Source: a virus
DNA: 45,629 nucleotides
IMG/VR virus record: IMGVR_UViG_3300031977_003418
Coordinates: 1-45,629 of that record
Direction: 5' to 3' (one strand)
The position numbers and the translations under genes were made by a program. Shown here in pieces: positions 7,071 to 15,570 of this stretch; within the stretch, counting starts at the first letter, position 1; each line of letters begins with the position of its first letter. Under the pieces are notes generated by a model, which did not search any database, was not told the origin of the DNA, and saw only the letters and a list, made by a program, of their open reading frames with translations.

Positions 7071-7121
7071 GCCGGGGATATCCCTAATCTCTGACAACCT
7101 CTCCTGCCACCCGTAACCGCC

Positions 7122-7436
7122 CTACCTCTTGACCTTCGCCACCTCCGCCGCCCAGCGCGCATTCTGAAGCTGCTGCTCGATCACCGTGTTGACGGCCAGC
7201 TGACGGCGACTGTCGCACTCGGCGATTTGCAGGCCTCGGATGTTAAAGCCCGCCTCGAGGTCCGCCATCGTCGGATTGGCGGGCAGGCGGTACACCGGGC
7301 ACCGCTGGGTCGCCGCCTGGGGCAGATCCACCTTCGGCGCGGTCGGGGGCGCAGGCGGGCGCATAAAGGTGGCACAGCCGCTCGCCAGCGATGCGCAGGC
7401 GCTCAGCACGGTCAGGGTCAACAGGCGTTTCCGCAT
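7122..7436 (-). CDS. Rz1-like outer-membrane spanin lipoprotein
   Basis: The 104-residue product begins MRKRLLTLTVLSACASLASGC, a signal peptide with lipobox LASG-C21. A proline-rich segment (PPAPPTAPKVDLPQA) follows, as in Rz1 proteins. It overlaps the Rz-like gene in another frame, the classic embedded-spanin arrangement, though it extends past the Rz stop. ATG 7436 is chosen because GGAGAG lies six bases upstream. It should join Rz to bridge the envelope in the last step of lysis. Confidence 0.85.
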   Translation of the reverse strand: MRKRLLTLTVLSACASLASGCATFMRPPAPPTAPKVDLPQAATQRCPVYRLPANPTMADLEAGFNIRGLQIAECDSRRQLAVNTVIEQQLQNARWAAEVAKVKR

Positions 7437-7761
7437 CAGAGGCTCTCCGGGCTTCATCGACCGCAGTGGCGGCCGTCTCGCGCAGGGTGATGACCTCGCG
7501 CGTATGGGTTTCGATCCGCTCGACCTGTCGGATGGCGGCCTCGGCCGTCAGCTGGTCGGCGATGGCGCTCATCTCGGCGTCGATCCGGTCCGCTTCCGAT
7601 CGCTCCAGCTTGCTTTCGTCCGACCACGGCCACCACGCCGTCAGCTGGTCCAGCCGGTCGACGGCCAGCCACGCGAAGATGGCCAGGGCCACGGCCGGGA
7701 CCACCACCTTGGCCCAGCCGGGGATCCATGCCCGGCCGGGGAAGATCTGCAGGCCGCTCAC
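7243..7761 (-). CDS. Rz-like inner-membrane spanin
   Basis: The 172-residue protein has one N-terminal membrane helix (WAKVVVPAVALAIFAWLAV, about 17-35) and a long periplasmic helical part rich in Glu, Arg and Ala (IRQVERIETHTREVITLRE). That is the standard i-spanin design. It starts at GTG 7761, whose GTGA overlaps the endolysin stop. The Rz1-like lipoprotein begins inside it. The C-terminal tail is proline/glycine-rich and out-of-register with the overlapping Rz1, typical of overlapping spanins. Confidence 0.85.
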   Translation of the reverse strand: MSGLQIFPGRAWIPGWAKVVVPAVALAIFAWLAVDRLDQLTAWWPWSDESKLERSEADRIDAEMSAIADQLTAEAAIRQVERIETHTREVITLRETAATAVDEARRASDAETPVDPDRAERLRIAGERLCHLYAPACAPDRAEGGSAPGGDPAVPGVPPARQSDDGGPRGGL

Positions 7762-8210
7762 CCCGCAATCCCCGCCGTGTATCGCGTCCGGCCGGCCACA
7801 CGGCGCGCGGTCAAGGCCTGCCGGCGATCGCCGGGACCAAAGCCGATATGCACCCACTCCCCGAACTCCTCGATTACCTGGTCATAGGCGGTCAGATGCT
7901 TGGCCAGATGCGCGGCCACCTTGGTTGAGGGCCCGAACCCGGGGCAGATGAAGTCGACGGCATGGCCGGTCATATGGGCCGAGGTGCGCGACCCCCGGAC
8001 CGCCTTGTTCACCTCGGGGCTGCGATAGCCCGACAGCACGATGATCGGCTTGTTGCCCAGCAGGGCCCGGACCGTCTCCATCCGCGCGGCCGTGGCGGTC
8101 AGCACAGCCAGGGCGGCCCCCTTGGGCACGTTCGACAGGCCCAGCCGCGCGCCCGTGGCGCTGACGGTCAGTTCTTCCAGGGTGAAGTGCGGCGACAGCG
8201 TGGTCGTCAT
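7758..8210 (-). CDS. Endolysin, M15 family peptidase
   Basis: The 150-residue protein is a compact Peptidase_M15_3 type: FTLEELTVSATG near the start, SGYRSPEVNKAVRG, then SAHMTGHAVDF and EWVHIGF. The zinc ligands are most likely H79, D86 and H121. Such enzymes cut peptide bonds in peptidoglycan. No signal peptide is seen, so it depends on the holin. A clear ribosome site (AAGGAG) lies before ATG 8210. A perfect 17-bp palindrome (8240-8256) lies 30 bases upstream. The stop overlaps the Rz start. Confidence 0.9.
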   Translation of the reverse strand: MTTTLSPHFTLEELTVSATGARLGLSNVPKGAALAVLTATAARMETVRALLGNKPIIVLSGYRSPEVNKAVRGSRTSAHMTGHAVDFICPGFGPSTKVAAHLAKHLTAYDQVIEEFGEWVHIGFGPGDRRQALTARRVAGRTRYTAGIAG

Positions 8211-8239
8211 CGGGATCTCCTTCGGTTTTCAGGAATGGC

Positions 8240-8256
8240 GACGAACGGCGTTCGTC
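8240..8256. repeat. Family A palindrome, perfect 17-bp copy, intergenic
   Basis: GACGAACGGCGTTCGTC is a perfect odd palindrome. The 15-bp core ACGAACG-N-CGTTCGT recurs through the genome. This copy lies in the leader of the endolysin gene. Confidence 0.85.
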
Positions 8257-8270
8257 AGTAACCTCGGCCC

Positions 8271-8471
8271 ATGTTCGGCCTCTCCCCCCAGACGATCGGC
8301 TTCCTCGAGGTCATGGCCGGCGGCCTCGGCCTCTACTTCGCCCTGGGCGGGTTCGGCCGGGCGCGCGGCCACGGCTGGCGATCGCGCGGCGACCGCATCA
8401 ACGCCTGGGGCCTGCTGATCTTCAGCGGCCTGTTGGTGCTTAATGGCCTTGTTTTCTGGCTCGGGCTTTAG
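8271..8471 (+). CDS. Small two-helix membrane protein, opposite strand
   Basis: The 66-residue protein has two membrane helices (VMAGGLGLYFAL and LLIFSGLLVLNGLVFWLGL) joined by a short arginine-rich loop (GRARGHGWRSRGDR). It occupies the only gap in the leftward lysis operon and points the other way, overlapping the next gene by 32 nt tail to tail. No strong ribosome site is visible. It could be an antiholin or an independent moron. It could also be chance, although the hydrophobic pattern argues for a real protein. Confidence 0.5.
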   Translation: MFGLSPQTIGFLEVMAGGLGLYFALGGFGRARGHGWRSRGDRINAWGLLIFSGLLVLNGLVFWLGL

Positions 8472-8772
8472 CCTCGGCCATCGGGATCACTACGGGCCCC
8501 AGCTGCCCGTCCAGCCGGTCAATGGCCCGCAACAGAGACGCCCCGTGCGTGGCCCACAGATTGATCAGGATCCCGGCCAGGAACATCAGATCCGCCAGCC
8601 CCGGCTCATGGCCCAGAAACCGCATCGGGCCACTCCACGCCAGCCCTGCGGCCATGGCACACAGGCCGACCCGCTGGCCCAGTGTCAGGCGGGTGCCCCA
8701 GCCGAACATCAGCAGCACCACCCCCATGACGATCAGGCCCCCGATCAGGGCCGCGACGATCGACGTCATCAT
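8440..8772 (-). CDS. Membrane protein of the lysis cassette
   Basis: The 110-residue protein has several hydrophobic segments (IVAALIGGLIVMGVVLLMFGW, VGLCAMAAGLAWSG, LADLMFLAGILINLWA) and a basic tail. It is of holin size and lies between a better holin candidate and the endolysin. The ATG overlaps the previous stop (ATGA), so the two are made together. It may be a second holin or an antiholin. Confidence 0.7.
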   Translation of the reverse strand: MMTSIVAALIGGLIVMGVVLLMFGWGTRLTLGQRVGLCAMAAGLAWSGPMRFLGHEPGLADLMFLAGILINLWATHGASLLRAIDRLDGQLGPVVIPMAEAKARARKQGH

Positions 8773-9167
8773 TTGCCTTCTCCTTCGGGGCCTGCACCGC
8801 CCGTGATGATCACACCCCCCACCTGCACGCGCACCAGCTTCAGCGGGTCGGCGCTGTACTTCTTTGCCGCCTGGGCCAGACCCGACAGCACGATCATGCC
8901 AAAGGCCCCGCAGGCGAATCCGATGACCGCCACGACCGACCGGGGCAGCTCATCCCCCGGCCAGAACAGGGCCGCGAGGTCGCAAAGCGCCGGCGCAATC
9001 CACAGCGCGGCCGCCAGCCCGGCCCCGGCCGAGACCAGCTTGCCCCGGATCGTCAGCCGCTCGCCAAAGGCCATCGACAGCACCGCCCCGCCAAAGACCG
9101 GCGCATAGGGCGCAAAATGTCGAACCGCCTCGGCGATCGGCCCGCCGGGCGTGGGTGTCTCGGCCAT
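8769..9167 (-). CDS. Putative holin
   Basis: The 132-residue protein has three predicted membrane helices (VFGGAVLSMAFG, LVSAGAGLAAALWIAPALCDLAALFW, SVVAVIGFACGAFGMIVLSGLA) and a short charged tail. It resembles the three-helix holins of phages and gene transfer agents. It is the first gene of the lysis set and is coupled to 8440-8772. It should form the membrane lesion that releases the signal-less endolysin. Confidence 0.65.
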   Translation of the reverse strand: MAETPTPGGPIAEAVRHFAPYAPVFGGAVLSMAFGERLTIRGKLVSAGAGLAAALWIAPALCDLAALFWPGDELPRSVVAVIGFACGAFGMIVLSGLAQAAKKYSADPLKLVRVQVGGVIITGGAGPEGEGK

Positions 9168-9327
9168 CGGGCCCTCCGCTTGTCAGTCAGTGTGAAAACG
9201 CCGCTCTGCGGCTTGATCGGCGAGCAAGCGCCACCATTTCGACAGGCATCCGCAATCCCACACGCCTGCCGATGGCCATCGACCTGCCGATCTGCGACGC
9301 TCAGGGCCGCAGAGGGAGATCACGGCC

Positions 9328-10149
9328 ATGGCATCCAGCGAGCTGAAGACAAGCGAAGAGTTTGTCCGGCGAAAGCGCACGACGCTCCTGTTCGCATCGG
9401 CGCTGATCGTTCTGGCTTTCATCACGACCGGCGAAGCGGGATCGCCCGCACAGGTGCCCTTGCCACTCCTCGGGGCGGTCAGCATGGAGCGAACGGTCGC
9501 CGTCTGGATGCTCTGGGTGGGATTGCTCTACTACCTCGCGGGCTTCGTCCTGGAAGCACGGGTGATCGCGAGGGACAGCAGCGCGGCGATGAATGCGACG
9601 ACGGTCAAAGAGATCGACGGCGTCGCAGAAGATATGAAACGGGTGCTGGCCCAGACTGAGGTGGACCTCGCGACCCTCGGTGAACATCTGCGCGACACCT
9701 GGCCGCCTCCCCTCAAAAAACTTCAGGCCATTGTCGAGGCGCCCTGCCAGCCGGACGAGGAAGGCATGCTGGAGCGCATCCTTGACTACTTGCGGGGAAT
9801 GCACACGGCCGCGCCATCCAGGACGGACGTTCAGTCGGCAATCCAGGACGCCATGCGGTTCTGGCACCCAAAACACGACACCCTGCGCGAGGCCGCATCA
9901 GGATCGCATCAGACGCTGACGCGCCTTGTCGATCTCGTCGGGCATGTCGAGGCGACAACAGCCAGAATCCAGAAAGAGGTGGCCGCCGCCCAGCTCAGCT
10001 ATCGCCGACTTCGAAAGGACCTGGCGTTCGAGCGTCGGTTTGGATTCTGGGCCTGGCAGGTTGGAGGCGTGACCGCGACCTGCCTGGTCGCGACGGCCCT
10101 GGGCCCCGGCGCGCTGATCGTTTCCACGTTCTTTCGCGCGCCGGGATGA
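9328..10149 (+). CDS. Membrane-anchored coiled-coil moron
   Basis: The 273-residue protein has two N-terminal membrane helices (LLFASALIVLAFITT and VAVWMLWVGLLYYLAGFVL), a long helical middle (about 80-225) and a C-terminal helix (VGGVTATCLVATALGPGALIV). It has a good ribosome site (AGAGGGAGATC) and points against the late operon that surrounds it. That suggests its own promoter and expression in the lysogen. Superinfection exclusion or envelope alteration is a natural guess. No family is recognised. Confidence 0.75.
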   Translation: MASSELKTSEEFVRRKRTTLLFASALIVLAFITTGEAGSPAQVPLPLLGAVSMERTVAVWMLWVGLLYYLAGFVLEARVIARDSSAAMNATTVKEIDGVAEDMKRVLAQTEVDLATLGEHLRDTWPPPLKKLQAIVEAPCQPDEEGMLERILDYLRGMHTAAPSRTDVQSAIQDAMRFWHPKHDTLREAASGSHQTLTRLVDLVGHVEATTARIQKEVAAAQLSYRRLRKDLAFERRFGFWAWQVGGVTATCLVATALGPGALIVSTFFRAPG

Positions 10150-10171
10150 CCGCCGACCTTCGGGCAAGGAC

Positions 10172-10495
10172 CTACTTGGCGTCGTCGGCGGTTGCGCTAT
10201 TCAGATAGGTGCAGATCTCCCCGGTCACCCAGGGCTGCCCGAGAAGCGGCAGAGCGCCCTCGATCAGCTTGACCTCACCCGCATCCAGTTCCAGCTCGGC
10301 CGCGCCTTTCAGCCGCTTTGCCAGCTCGTATCGCTCCATGCTCTCAGTAAGGGACAACACCTGGTGGGGCGGGTTCAGCAGCACGGCTTGACTGATGATC
10401 TCGGCGGCCGTCATCGGCACGGCGCCGCCAGGGGTCGGCTTCATCACATAGCCACCGTCGACGGTCTGAACATGGCGGGACAGGTTGTATTTCAT
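10172..10495 (-). CDS. Small phage protein downstream of the tail fibre
   Basis: The 107-residue protein (from MKYNLSRHVQTVDGG) is polar and mostly helical, with VMKPTPGGAVPMTAAEIISQAVLLNPPHQ near the middle. ATG 10495 has GGAGAT upstream; the frame runs open further but is shadow of the fibre gene. It follows the fibre gene by about 40 bases. It may be a fibre-assembly or late regulatory protein; nothing specific is recognised. Confidence 0.7.
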   Translation of the reverse strand: MKYNLSRHVQTVDGGYVMKPTPGGAVPMTAAEIISQAVLLNPPHQVLSLTESMERYELAKRLKGAAELELDAGEVKLIEGALPLLGQPWVTGEICTYLNSATADDAK

Positions 10496-10536
10496 GGAAT
10501 ATCTCCATTGGTCTGAGGGTTGGTTGAAGGGATGGA

Positions 10537-12291
10537 TCAGGCGGCCCGCTGGCGCAGGAAGCCGTTGACGTCGCGCCAGGCCTGGCCGGCGACGACGCCG
10601 GCCGCCGCGGCCGCCGCGTCGTCTGCAAAGCCGGACGTGGCGCCGGGGATGTCGATGTGTTTCAGGACGTCGGAGCGAAGGTTCAGCGACTTGGTGGTGA
10701 AGCTGCCCCACATCAGATGCGCCGTCAGCGCATCGGAGTTGCCCAGGTAGAATTCGCCGCTTTGCACTCTGCCGTAGCCTGCGAGCTTGCCGAGACACAC
10801 AGCGCCGACGACTGTGACGGGGCTGGCTTCCCCTGTGTCGTTACGCGCGCCGGCGCGCCAGCCCATGAACAGGCAGTCCGTACCGCGCACATTATAGCCG
10901 TGCTGGAAACCGTTGCCCGTGTTTCGCAGGCTGATATGGCTGTCTTCGAGCAGCAGGAAGAATCCGTCGACGCCATGGCTCTCCGTCTGCAGGGCTTGCT
11001 TGGCGCCATAATGGTTGCGATCGCCCGACAGGCCGGATTCGCTGACGATGCGGAAGTCGCCACCGCCCAGCACGCTGGTGCTGGCCATGATCAGATCGCC
11101 GCTGACATTGGCCTTGAACGCCTTGGCGGTGCGCAGCGACTCATTGCCCCAGACGATCGCCCGCCCGGTGCCGTCTTCCGGACTGTCGGACATGGTGAAC
11201 CGTCCGCCGCCGATCAGATAGGTGACGTTGCCCAGTTTGCGGAACGCCTGCTCCGCCATAACGAAGACGCCGGTAAACTCCGCGTCCTTGACGGTTTTGG
11301 CATTGAGGACATGGCGGCCCAGGATCACCGCGCCGTTGATCTCTATGCCCGAGAAGGCGGCATCCACGCCGGCAACAACGAAGCCCGCGCCGCGCTCTAC
11401 ATTGTGGGCGGCCTGATAGCAGAACGCGGCCCCGCTGTGCGCATCATTGGGTCCTGACGCGTCCTTGCCGAACTTGTAGAGCGCCCCATAGCCAAAGGCG
11501 TCGGAGGCATAGATGTGCTCGGCAAAGACGAAGATGTTCTGGCCGAAACCGGTGGACGTATCTCCGTTCTTGGAGCCCGCCGCCGAGTTGAGCATCAGCG
11601 GAGCCAGCGACCCATAGAGGGTGGTCCCTGACACCGAATTGAACACACCAGGACCGCCGATCTGCACCTTGTATTGCAGCACGCCAGACGCTTTCAGGTA
11701 CAGGGTGCGGGCAAAGCCCTTGGTCTCATCCGCCAGGACCATGATCAGGTCGCCATTCGCGGTCACGCCGGCGTTGGCGAGAGCCTTGGTATCGAAGGTC
11801 TTGACGACGCCCGCCAGAGCAAGCGCCGCCTGCGACGCCTCCAGCGCCGCCGCCGCGCTGTTCGCATGGCCCGCCGCAGCGGACTGCGCGGCCTGCGCCA
11901 GCACGACCGCTGCATCGACATTCTCCGCAGCCGTAAGGACCGCGGCCAGGTCCGCCGCAAAGCTCGACGGCAAGGCCAGGCCGGTGATCGACCACGAACC
12001 GGCCCCGGACGCGCCGACCTTCACATAGATCCCATTATAGGCCGCCGTCGCGTCATTATAGACGACCGCCAGCACGTCGGCGGCATGCGCCAGGTCGGCA
12101 TACAGTAGCGACCGGGTCGCCTTTTTTACCGTGATGGCGCCGTTCACACCCAAGGACGCCAGAGCGGCGTCAATAACAGCGAACACCGCGCGAATGTCAG
12201 TTTTCAGCGGCTCGTGATCCCCCGACGAGGGGACGCCGGCGACGGCGAAATCTCGCACGGCACTATTGGCCGCGTCCGTGATGGCGGTCAT
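10537..12291 (-). CDS. Tail fibre / receptor-binding protein
   Basis: This 584-residue protein has an alanine-rich helical N-terminal shaft (about 100-165) and a long beta-repeat body with phrases such as GFVVAGVDAAFSGIEINGAVI and GGGRFTMSDSPEDGTG. It ends with GFADDAAAAAAGVVAGQAWRDVNGFLRQ, a tail motif seen in many phage fibre proteins. The start is ATG 12291, after the tail hub gene. It should bind the host surface, so it is probably the most variable late gene. Confidence 0.82.
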   Translation of the reverse strand: MTAITDAANSAVRDFAVAGVPSSGDHEPLKTDIRAVFAVIDAALASLGVNGAITVKKATRSLLYADLAHAADVLAVVYNDATAAYNGIYVKVGASGAGSWSITGLALPSSFAADLAAVLTAAENVDAAVVLAQAAQSAAAGHANSAAAALEASQAALALAGVVKTFDTKALANAGVTANGDLIMVLADETKGFARTLYLKASGVLQYKVQIGGPGVFNSVSGTTLYGSLAPLMLNSAAGSKNGDTSTGFGQNIFVFAEHIYASDAFGYGALYKFGKDASGPNDAHSGAAFCYQAAHNVERGAGFVVAGVDAAFSGIEINGAVILGRHVLNAKTVKDAEFTGVFVMAEQAFRKLGNVTYLIGGGRFTMSDSPEDGTGRAIVWGNESLRTAKAFKANVSGDLIMASTSVLGGGDFRIVSESGLSGDRNHYGAKQALQTESHGVDGFFLLLEDSHISLRNTGNGFQHGYNVRGTDCLFMGWRAGARNDTGEASPVTVVGAVCLGKLAGYGRVQSGEFYLGNSDALTAHLMWGSFTTKSLNLRSDVLKHIDIPGATSGFADDAAAAAAGVVAGQAWRDVNGFLRQRAA

Positions 12292-12344
12292 GAGATGGCT
12301 CCATATTGTCAGAAGATGCAGACGGGCCGGCCGGCGGGCCGCCG

Positions 12345-14447
12345 TCAGGAAACGGTGATCTCGACCGGACCGGCCGGGTCGGACGGCACATCGTCGATGT
12401 TCTCGGCCGCGGCCCAATAGCGATAGGTGGCCGCCGTCGGCGCGAGATCGTCGAACTGGATCAGCACCCCGGGGGGCGCCGTCAGCTCACCCGACACATC
12501 GACGGCGTCTTCAAAGTCTTCCGTCGACAGGGCCCGCAGCACCCGGCCGTGGTGCGCGGTGATCGAGAAGCTGACCCGCACATCCGAGCCGACCATGCCG
12601 ATGACCAGACCGCTCGGCACAGGCACGACGGCAGGCGGCGGCGCGACGGACGTGTCAGCCGTCACGGTCGCCGACCACAGGGTCGATCCGGCGCCGGTCT
12701 GAAAGCCTATGGCCACATCCAGGGATGCTACCGCCGCGACAAACCCGGAACTGCCGATGAACGGCGACCCCGCCGCCTCATCGGCGACCTCGCCCACGCT
12801 CCAGCTGTCCTCGCCCGTCTCGCGCCAGCGCACGAACCAGGTCAGGTCATCCCGATCGGGACCGCTGCCCTCGATCGCCAGCCGAACACCATCCACAGAT
12901 CCCAGGCTGGCGGCGAACGGCGTCACCGTATCGATCTCGGGCGGATCCAGCGCTACGATCGGCGGGCGCGGCGTCAGGTCAACCGACTGTTCCTCGGTCG
13001 CCGCATTCCAGTCATAGGCCTGCGGGTCGCCCAGCACGAAACTGAAGTCCACGGCGCCGCGTGAAAACGAAATCCGACCGCCGGTCTCGACCTCCAGCAC
13101 CGCCCCGTCCAGGCCGAGGTCGGGCAGATCGACCGCGATCCAGCGATGGCCCAATGCCTCGACGGCCGACAGTCGCGCCTGCAGCGTCCCGCGCAGGGGC
13201 GCCTGCTGACGACGCAGCACCGCCTTGCCGACGCGCCGGGCCAGGGGGCCGCTATGGGCACACTCCAGCGGCAGATCCATCGACAGTTCCTTGCCGCGAC
13301 GCGCGATGTCCGCCTCATCGCGCCAGGCCGTGGTGTCGACCAGGGTCCAGTTCTCGGCCTCGCTGACGAAACGGGGCACGATCTCGTTGCAGGCGTCGAA
13401 CGCCGCAGGATCCCCCGCGATGTCATAGTCGACGATGTCGGCGTCCGTCAGGGTCACGGTCGGGGCGCGGTACTTGCCGACCCACAGGCGCACCACCCCG
13501 TGCTGATCCTTCAGCAGCTTGCCGTCACAGGCCGCCAGCAGCTTGTCCAGCGCCTCCTGCGGGTCCGCCGGAATGGCACAATAGTATGAGCCCCAGTACC
13601 GCTTTTCCGTGCCACCGGCGGCCAGCGGAATATCCTCATCACAGATGTCGGCCTCGCCCATCCAGTGAGCGATGGCCGGGGCAATCTCGGTCTCCCAGTC
13701 CATCGCCATGCCCGTCGCGTGCAGACAGTGGTCCAGGATCAGCAGGGCCAGGTTCGACTTGGTTCCGCCCCATGTCGATGGATCCTCGCGGTCAGCTCCC
13801 TCGTCGCGCGGATCCCAGACCGGATTCATCAGCACGGTAACCGACCAGTCCGGATCCCCATTCGGGAAGTCGGACAGCAGATTCTCTTTCTTGGCGTGCT
13901 TGTAATCCGCGCCCAGGCTCACCACACCGTCGCCGCGACAGGTCGACGGCCAGACGTCCGGCAGGGCCGAGGTGATCGCCGAATAGGCCGTCTCGGTCGA
14001 GGCCCCCAGTCGCCAGTCCACATGGATCAGGTCGCCTGAGCCGCCACCATATTCCGGGGACCCGACGACGTTCTGCGAGCCGTCCAGCGTCAGCACCTTG
14101 TCGTGCGACCAGACCTGCTGCACCGCCTCGATCGGGCCTTCCATCACATACAGGACGTCGAACGCCTGATTGTCCTTGGCCTCCCACAGCACGTACCAGC
14201 CGCCCATCTTGCGGCGGCCAGCGCCCCGGATGCGCGGTGGGACGGGCTGTTTCTTGCTGCCCTGCACCGCATCGCTGTCGGGCGTGCCCTGCAGCGACGA
14301 CGCCAGGGCCGACAGGCCGACAGTGATCGCCAGCTGCGTCCCGTAATAGGCGACTGCATAGACGGTCTGCGCGGCGGCCAGGCTGGTGGTGGCCCCGGCA
14401 ACCACGGCCGTGGCCTTGGCGGCCACCCAGGCGGCGACTTGCGGCAT
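12345..14447 (-). CDS. Tail tip hub protein (gpJ-like)
   Basis: At 700 residues and last of the tail-tip cluster before the fibre, this matches a central hub. It has a hydrophobic alanine-rich N-terminus (1-60), a middle domain with WVGKYRAPTVTLTDADIVDYDIAGDP, and C-terminal fibronectin-like modules (LTWFVRWRETGEDSW, PSGLVIGMVGSDVRVSFSI, YRYWAAAENIDDVPS). Order after tape measure, two small tail proteins and a cysteine-containing protein parallels gene transfer agent and lambda tail tips. Its ATG overlaps the upstream stop by one base. Confidence 0.85.
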   Translation of the reverse strand: MPQVAAWVAAKATAVVAGATTSLAAAQTVYAVAYYGTQLAITVGLSALASSLQGTPDSDAVQGSKKQPVPPRIRGAGRRKMGGWYVLWEAKDNQAFDVLYVMEGPIEAVQQVWSHDKVLTLDGSQNVVGSPEYGGGSGDLIHVDWRLGASTETAYSAITSALPDVWPSTCRGDGVVSLGADYKHAKKENLLSDFPNGDPDWSVTVLMNPVWDPRDEGADREDPSTWGGTKSNLALLILDHCLHATGMAMDWETEIAPAIAHWMGEADICDEDIPLAAGGTEKRYWGSYYCAIPADPQEALDKLLAACDGKLLKDQHGVVRLWVGKYRAPTVTLTDADIVDYDIAGDPAAFDACNEIVPRFVSEAENWTLVDTTAWRDEADIARRGKELSMDLPLECAHSGPLARRVGKAVLRRQQAPLRGTLQARLSAVEALGHRWIAVDLPDLGLDGAVLEVETGGRISFSRGAVDFSFVLGDPQAYDWNAATEEQSVDLTPRPPIVALDPPEIDTVTPFAASLGSVDGVRLAIEGSGPDRDDLTWFVRWRETGEDSWSVGEVADEAAGSPFIGSSGFVAAVASLDVAIGFQTGAGSTLWSATVTADTSVAPPPAVVPVPSGLVIGMVGSDVRVSFSITAHHGRVLRALSTEDFEDAVDVSGELTAPPGVLIQFDDLAPTAATYRYWAAAENIDDVPSDPAGPVEITVS

Positions 14448-14989
14448 CAGATCACCTCACGGACACCAGGCACGGACGGCCGCCAGACCGCCAGCGCCTC
14501 GGCTGGGCCGAACGACAGGCCGCGCAGGCCCCGGGCCGCCCAGCGCTGCCCCGTACAGATTGCCCCGACCTCGGCCGGACCATCGGGGCCCACCACGGCC
14601 ACCACACCCACATCCCCGCGACGAACGCCGTTCGTGACATCGACGCGCGGATGACCGGCCATGGCCACGGCCGCCAGATCCACAGGGCCGCCATACTGCT
14701 CGACCAGACACAGCGCCTCGGCCTCACCCGACAGGCCACGCCACTCGCCCGCCGGATCCGGCAGGCCCAGCCGCACCATCCAGTCCGCCGGCAGCAACAG
14801 ACAATGGGCCGAGGCCCAGTCGAACGGCAACGCCGCCTGCTCCCGCAGGAAGGTAGCCAGAAGGTCCGGACCCGCCGCGCCAGCGCTCAAGCAGCGAGCC
14901 CTCGCAGGGCGAGCGGTAGCGCCAGGGTCTTCACTCAAGCAGCGAGCCTCCGCGAGGCGAGCGTTAGCGCCTCTCACTAGTTCGGCCAT
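14447..14989 (-). CDS. Tail assembly protein with NlpC/P60-like or DUF6950-like core
   Basis: The core begins about residue 43 (LLATFLREQAALPFDWASAHCLLLPADWMVRLGLPDP), with a Cys in the place of an NlpC/P60 nucleophile, and continues with GAICTGQRWAARGLRGL. This suits a DUF6950 or gp14-like tail peptidase. The first ~42 residues (RLAEARCLSE, RARCLSA) are encoded by two copies of the family B hairpin element. Inside, TNGVRR is encoded by a perfect family A palindrome (14621-14635). The start overlaps the upstream stop by 13 bases; a downstream start without the repeats is possible. Confidence 0.75.
   Translation of the reverse strand: MAELVRGANARLAEARCLSEDPGATARPARARCLSAGAAGPDLLATFLREQAALPFDWASAHCLLLPADWMVRLGLPDPAGEWRGLSGEAEALCLVEQYGGPVDLAAVAMAGHPRVDVTNGVRRGDVGVVAVVGPDGPAEVGAICTGQRWAARGLRGLSFGPAEALAVWRPSVPGVREVI
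14621..14635. repeat. Family A palindrome, perfect copy inside a tail gene
   Basis: ACGAACGCCGTTCGT is a perfect odd palindrome within the 14447-14989 gene, where it encodes TNGVRR on the minus strand. Confidence 0.85.
14885..14923. repeat. Family B 39-bp hairpin element, copy B1
   Basis: It starts GCTCAAGCAGCGA, has stem GCCCT / AGGGC round loop CGC, and ends GAGCGGTAGCGCC. It encodes part of the N-terminus of the tail protein on the minus strand. Confidence 0.85.
14933..14971. repeat. Family B 39-bp hairpin element, copy B2
   Basis: Same outer sequence as B1 with stem GCCTC / GAGGC round CGC, and GTTAGCG instead of GATAGCG. It lies within the first codons of the 14447-14989 gene, nine bases from B1. 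Confidence 0.85.
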
Positions 14990-15570
14990 TTTCGCGTGGC
15001 GCCACGGCTCAGCGACGCGACCAGGTCAAAGAATCCGTCCGTGGGGTGCACCCGCCGCTGATCCGCCGCCGTGGCATAGGCCTTGATCCCCCGGCGGCGG
15101 GCATAGGACCCCGCGACCAGGGTGACCGATATCGTCCGGCTCCAGCGACCGTCCGCCTCTCGCTGGCGACGCACCCGAGGCTGGAACAGCTGCCCCCTCA
15201 GGGGCCAACGCACCCCGCCGACCGGGCGATACCGCGAATCCAGAACACCCCAACCCAGGGCGGCCGGGGCACCGATCACCGCGTCCCGGTCCAGAAGATA
15301 TTGCTGGATCACCTCCGGATCGACGCCTGACAGCTGCAGCGTCAGCCCCTGGGCCTGGCCGTTCATCGCCAGATCAATGTCGGGCAGGCCTGCCGAAAAT
15401 GCCCCGCAGCCCTGATAGACCCCACCGGACGCCTCGACCCCATCCGCCGGCAGGGCGCGCGAGTTGGCCGTCGCCGCCAGGCGCAGCACATCGCCGTCGA
15501 TCTCGGCCCGCAGGAAGAAGGCCAGATTGATCCGCTCTGACCTCAGGATGTCGCGCTCTTCGTCTGTCAT
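14977..15570 (-). CDS. Tail tip protein (gp13/DUF2163-like position)
   Basis: The 197-residue protein (MTDEERDILRSERINLAFFLRAEIDGDVLRLAATANSR...) ends with SYARRRGIKAYATAADQRRVHPTDGFFDLVASLSRG, a pattern seen in tail proteins between the distal tail protein and the peptidase. ATG 15570 overlaps the preceding stop (ATGA). By order it corresponds to the gene transfer agent hub N-terminal protein; the family name is tentative. Confidence 0.75.
   Translation of the reverse strand: MTDEERDILRSERINLAFFLRAEIDGDVLRLAATANSRALPADGVEASGGVYQGCGAFSAGLPDIDLAMNGQAQGLTLQLSGVDPEVIQQYLLDRDAVIGAPAALGWGVLDSRYRPVGGVRWPLRGQLFQPRVRRQREADGRWSRTISVTLVAGSYARRRGIKAYATAADQRRVHPTDGFFDLVASLSRGATRKWPN

Larger units (their letters stand above)
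6691..7121. other. Non-coding convergence zone with three terminators
   Basis: Rightward accessory genes and the leftward late operon meet here. No gene is supported in 6691-6900. The rest holds three hairpin terminators (6906-6937, 6968-7001, 7039-7070). A 147-residue minus-strand frame spans all three hairpins and is rejected. Confidence 0.7.

Noticed and set aside
6654-7097. 147-residue minus-strand frame
   Set aside because: It spans three hairpin terminators and has no ribosome site or natural composition.
8240-8256. SOS (LexA) box
   Set aside because: Alphaproteobacterial LexA sites are direct repeats GTTC-N7-GTTC; this palindrome has GAAC-N3-GTTC and does not fit the Gram-positive box either, which has a four-base centre.
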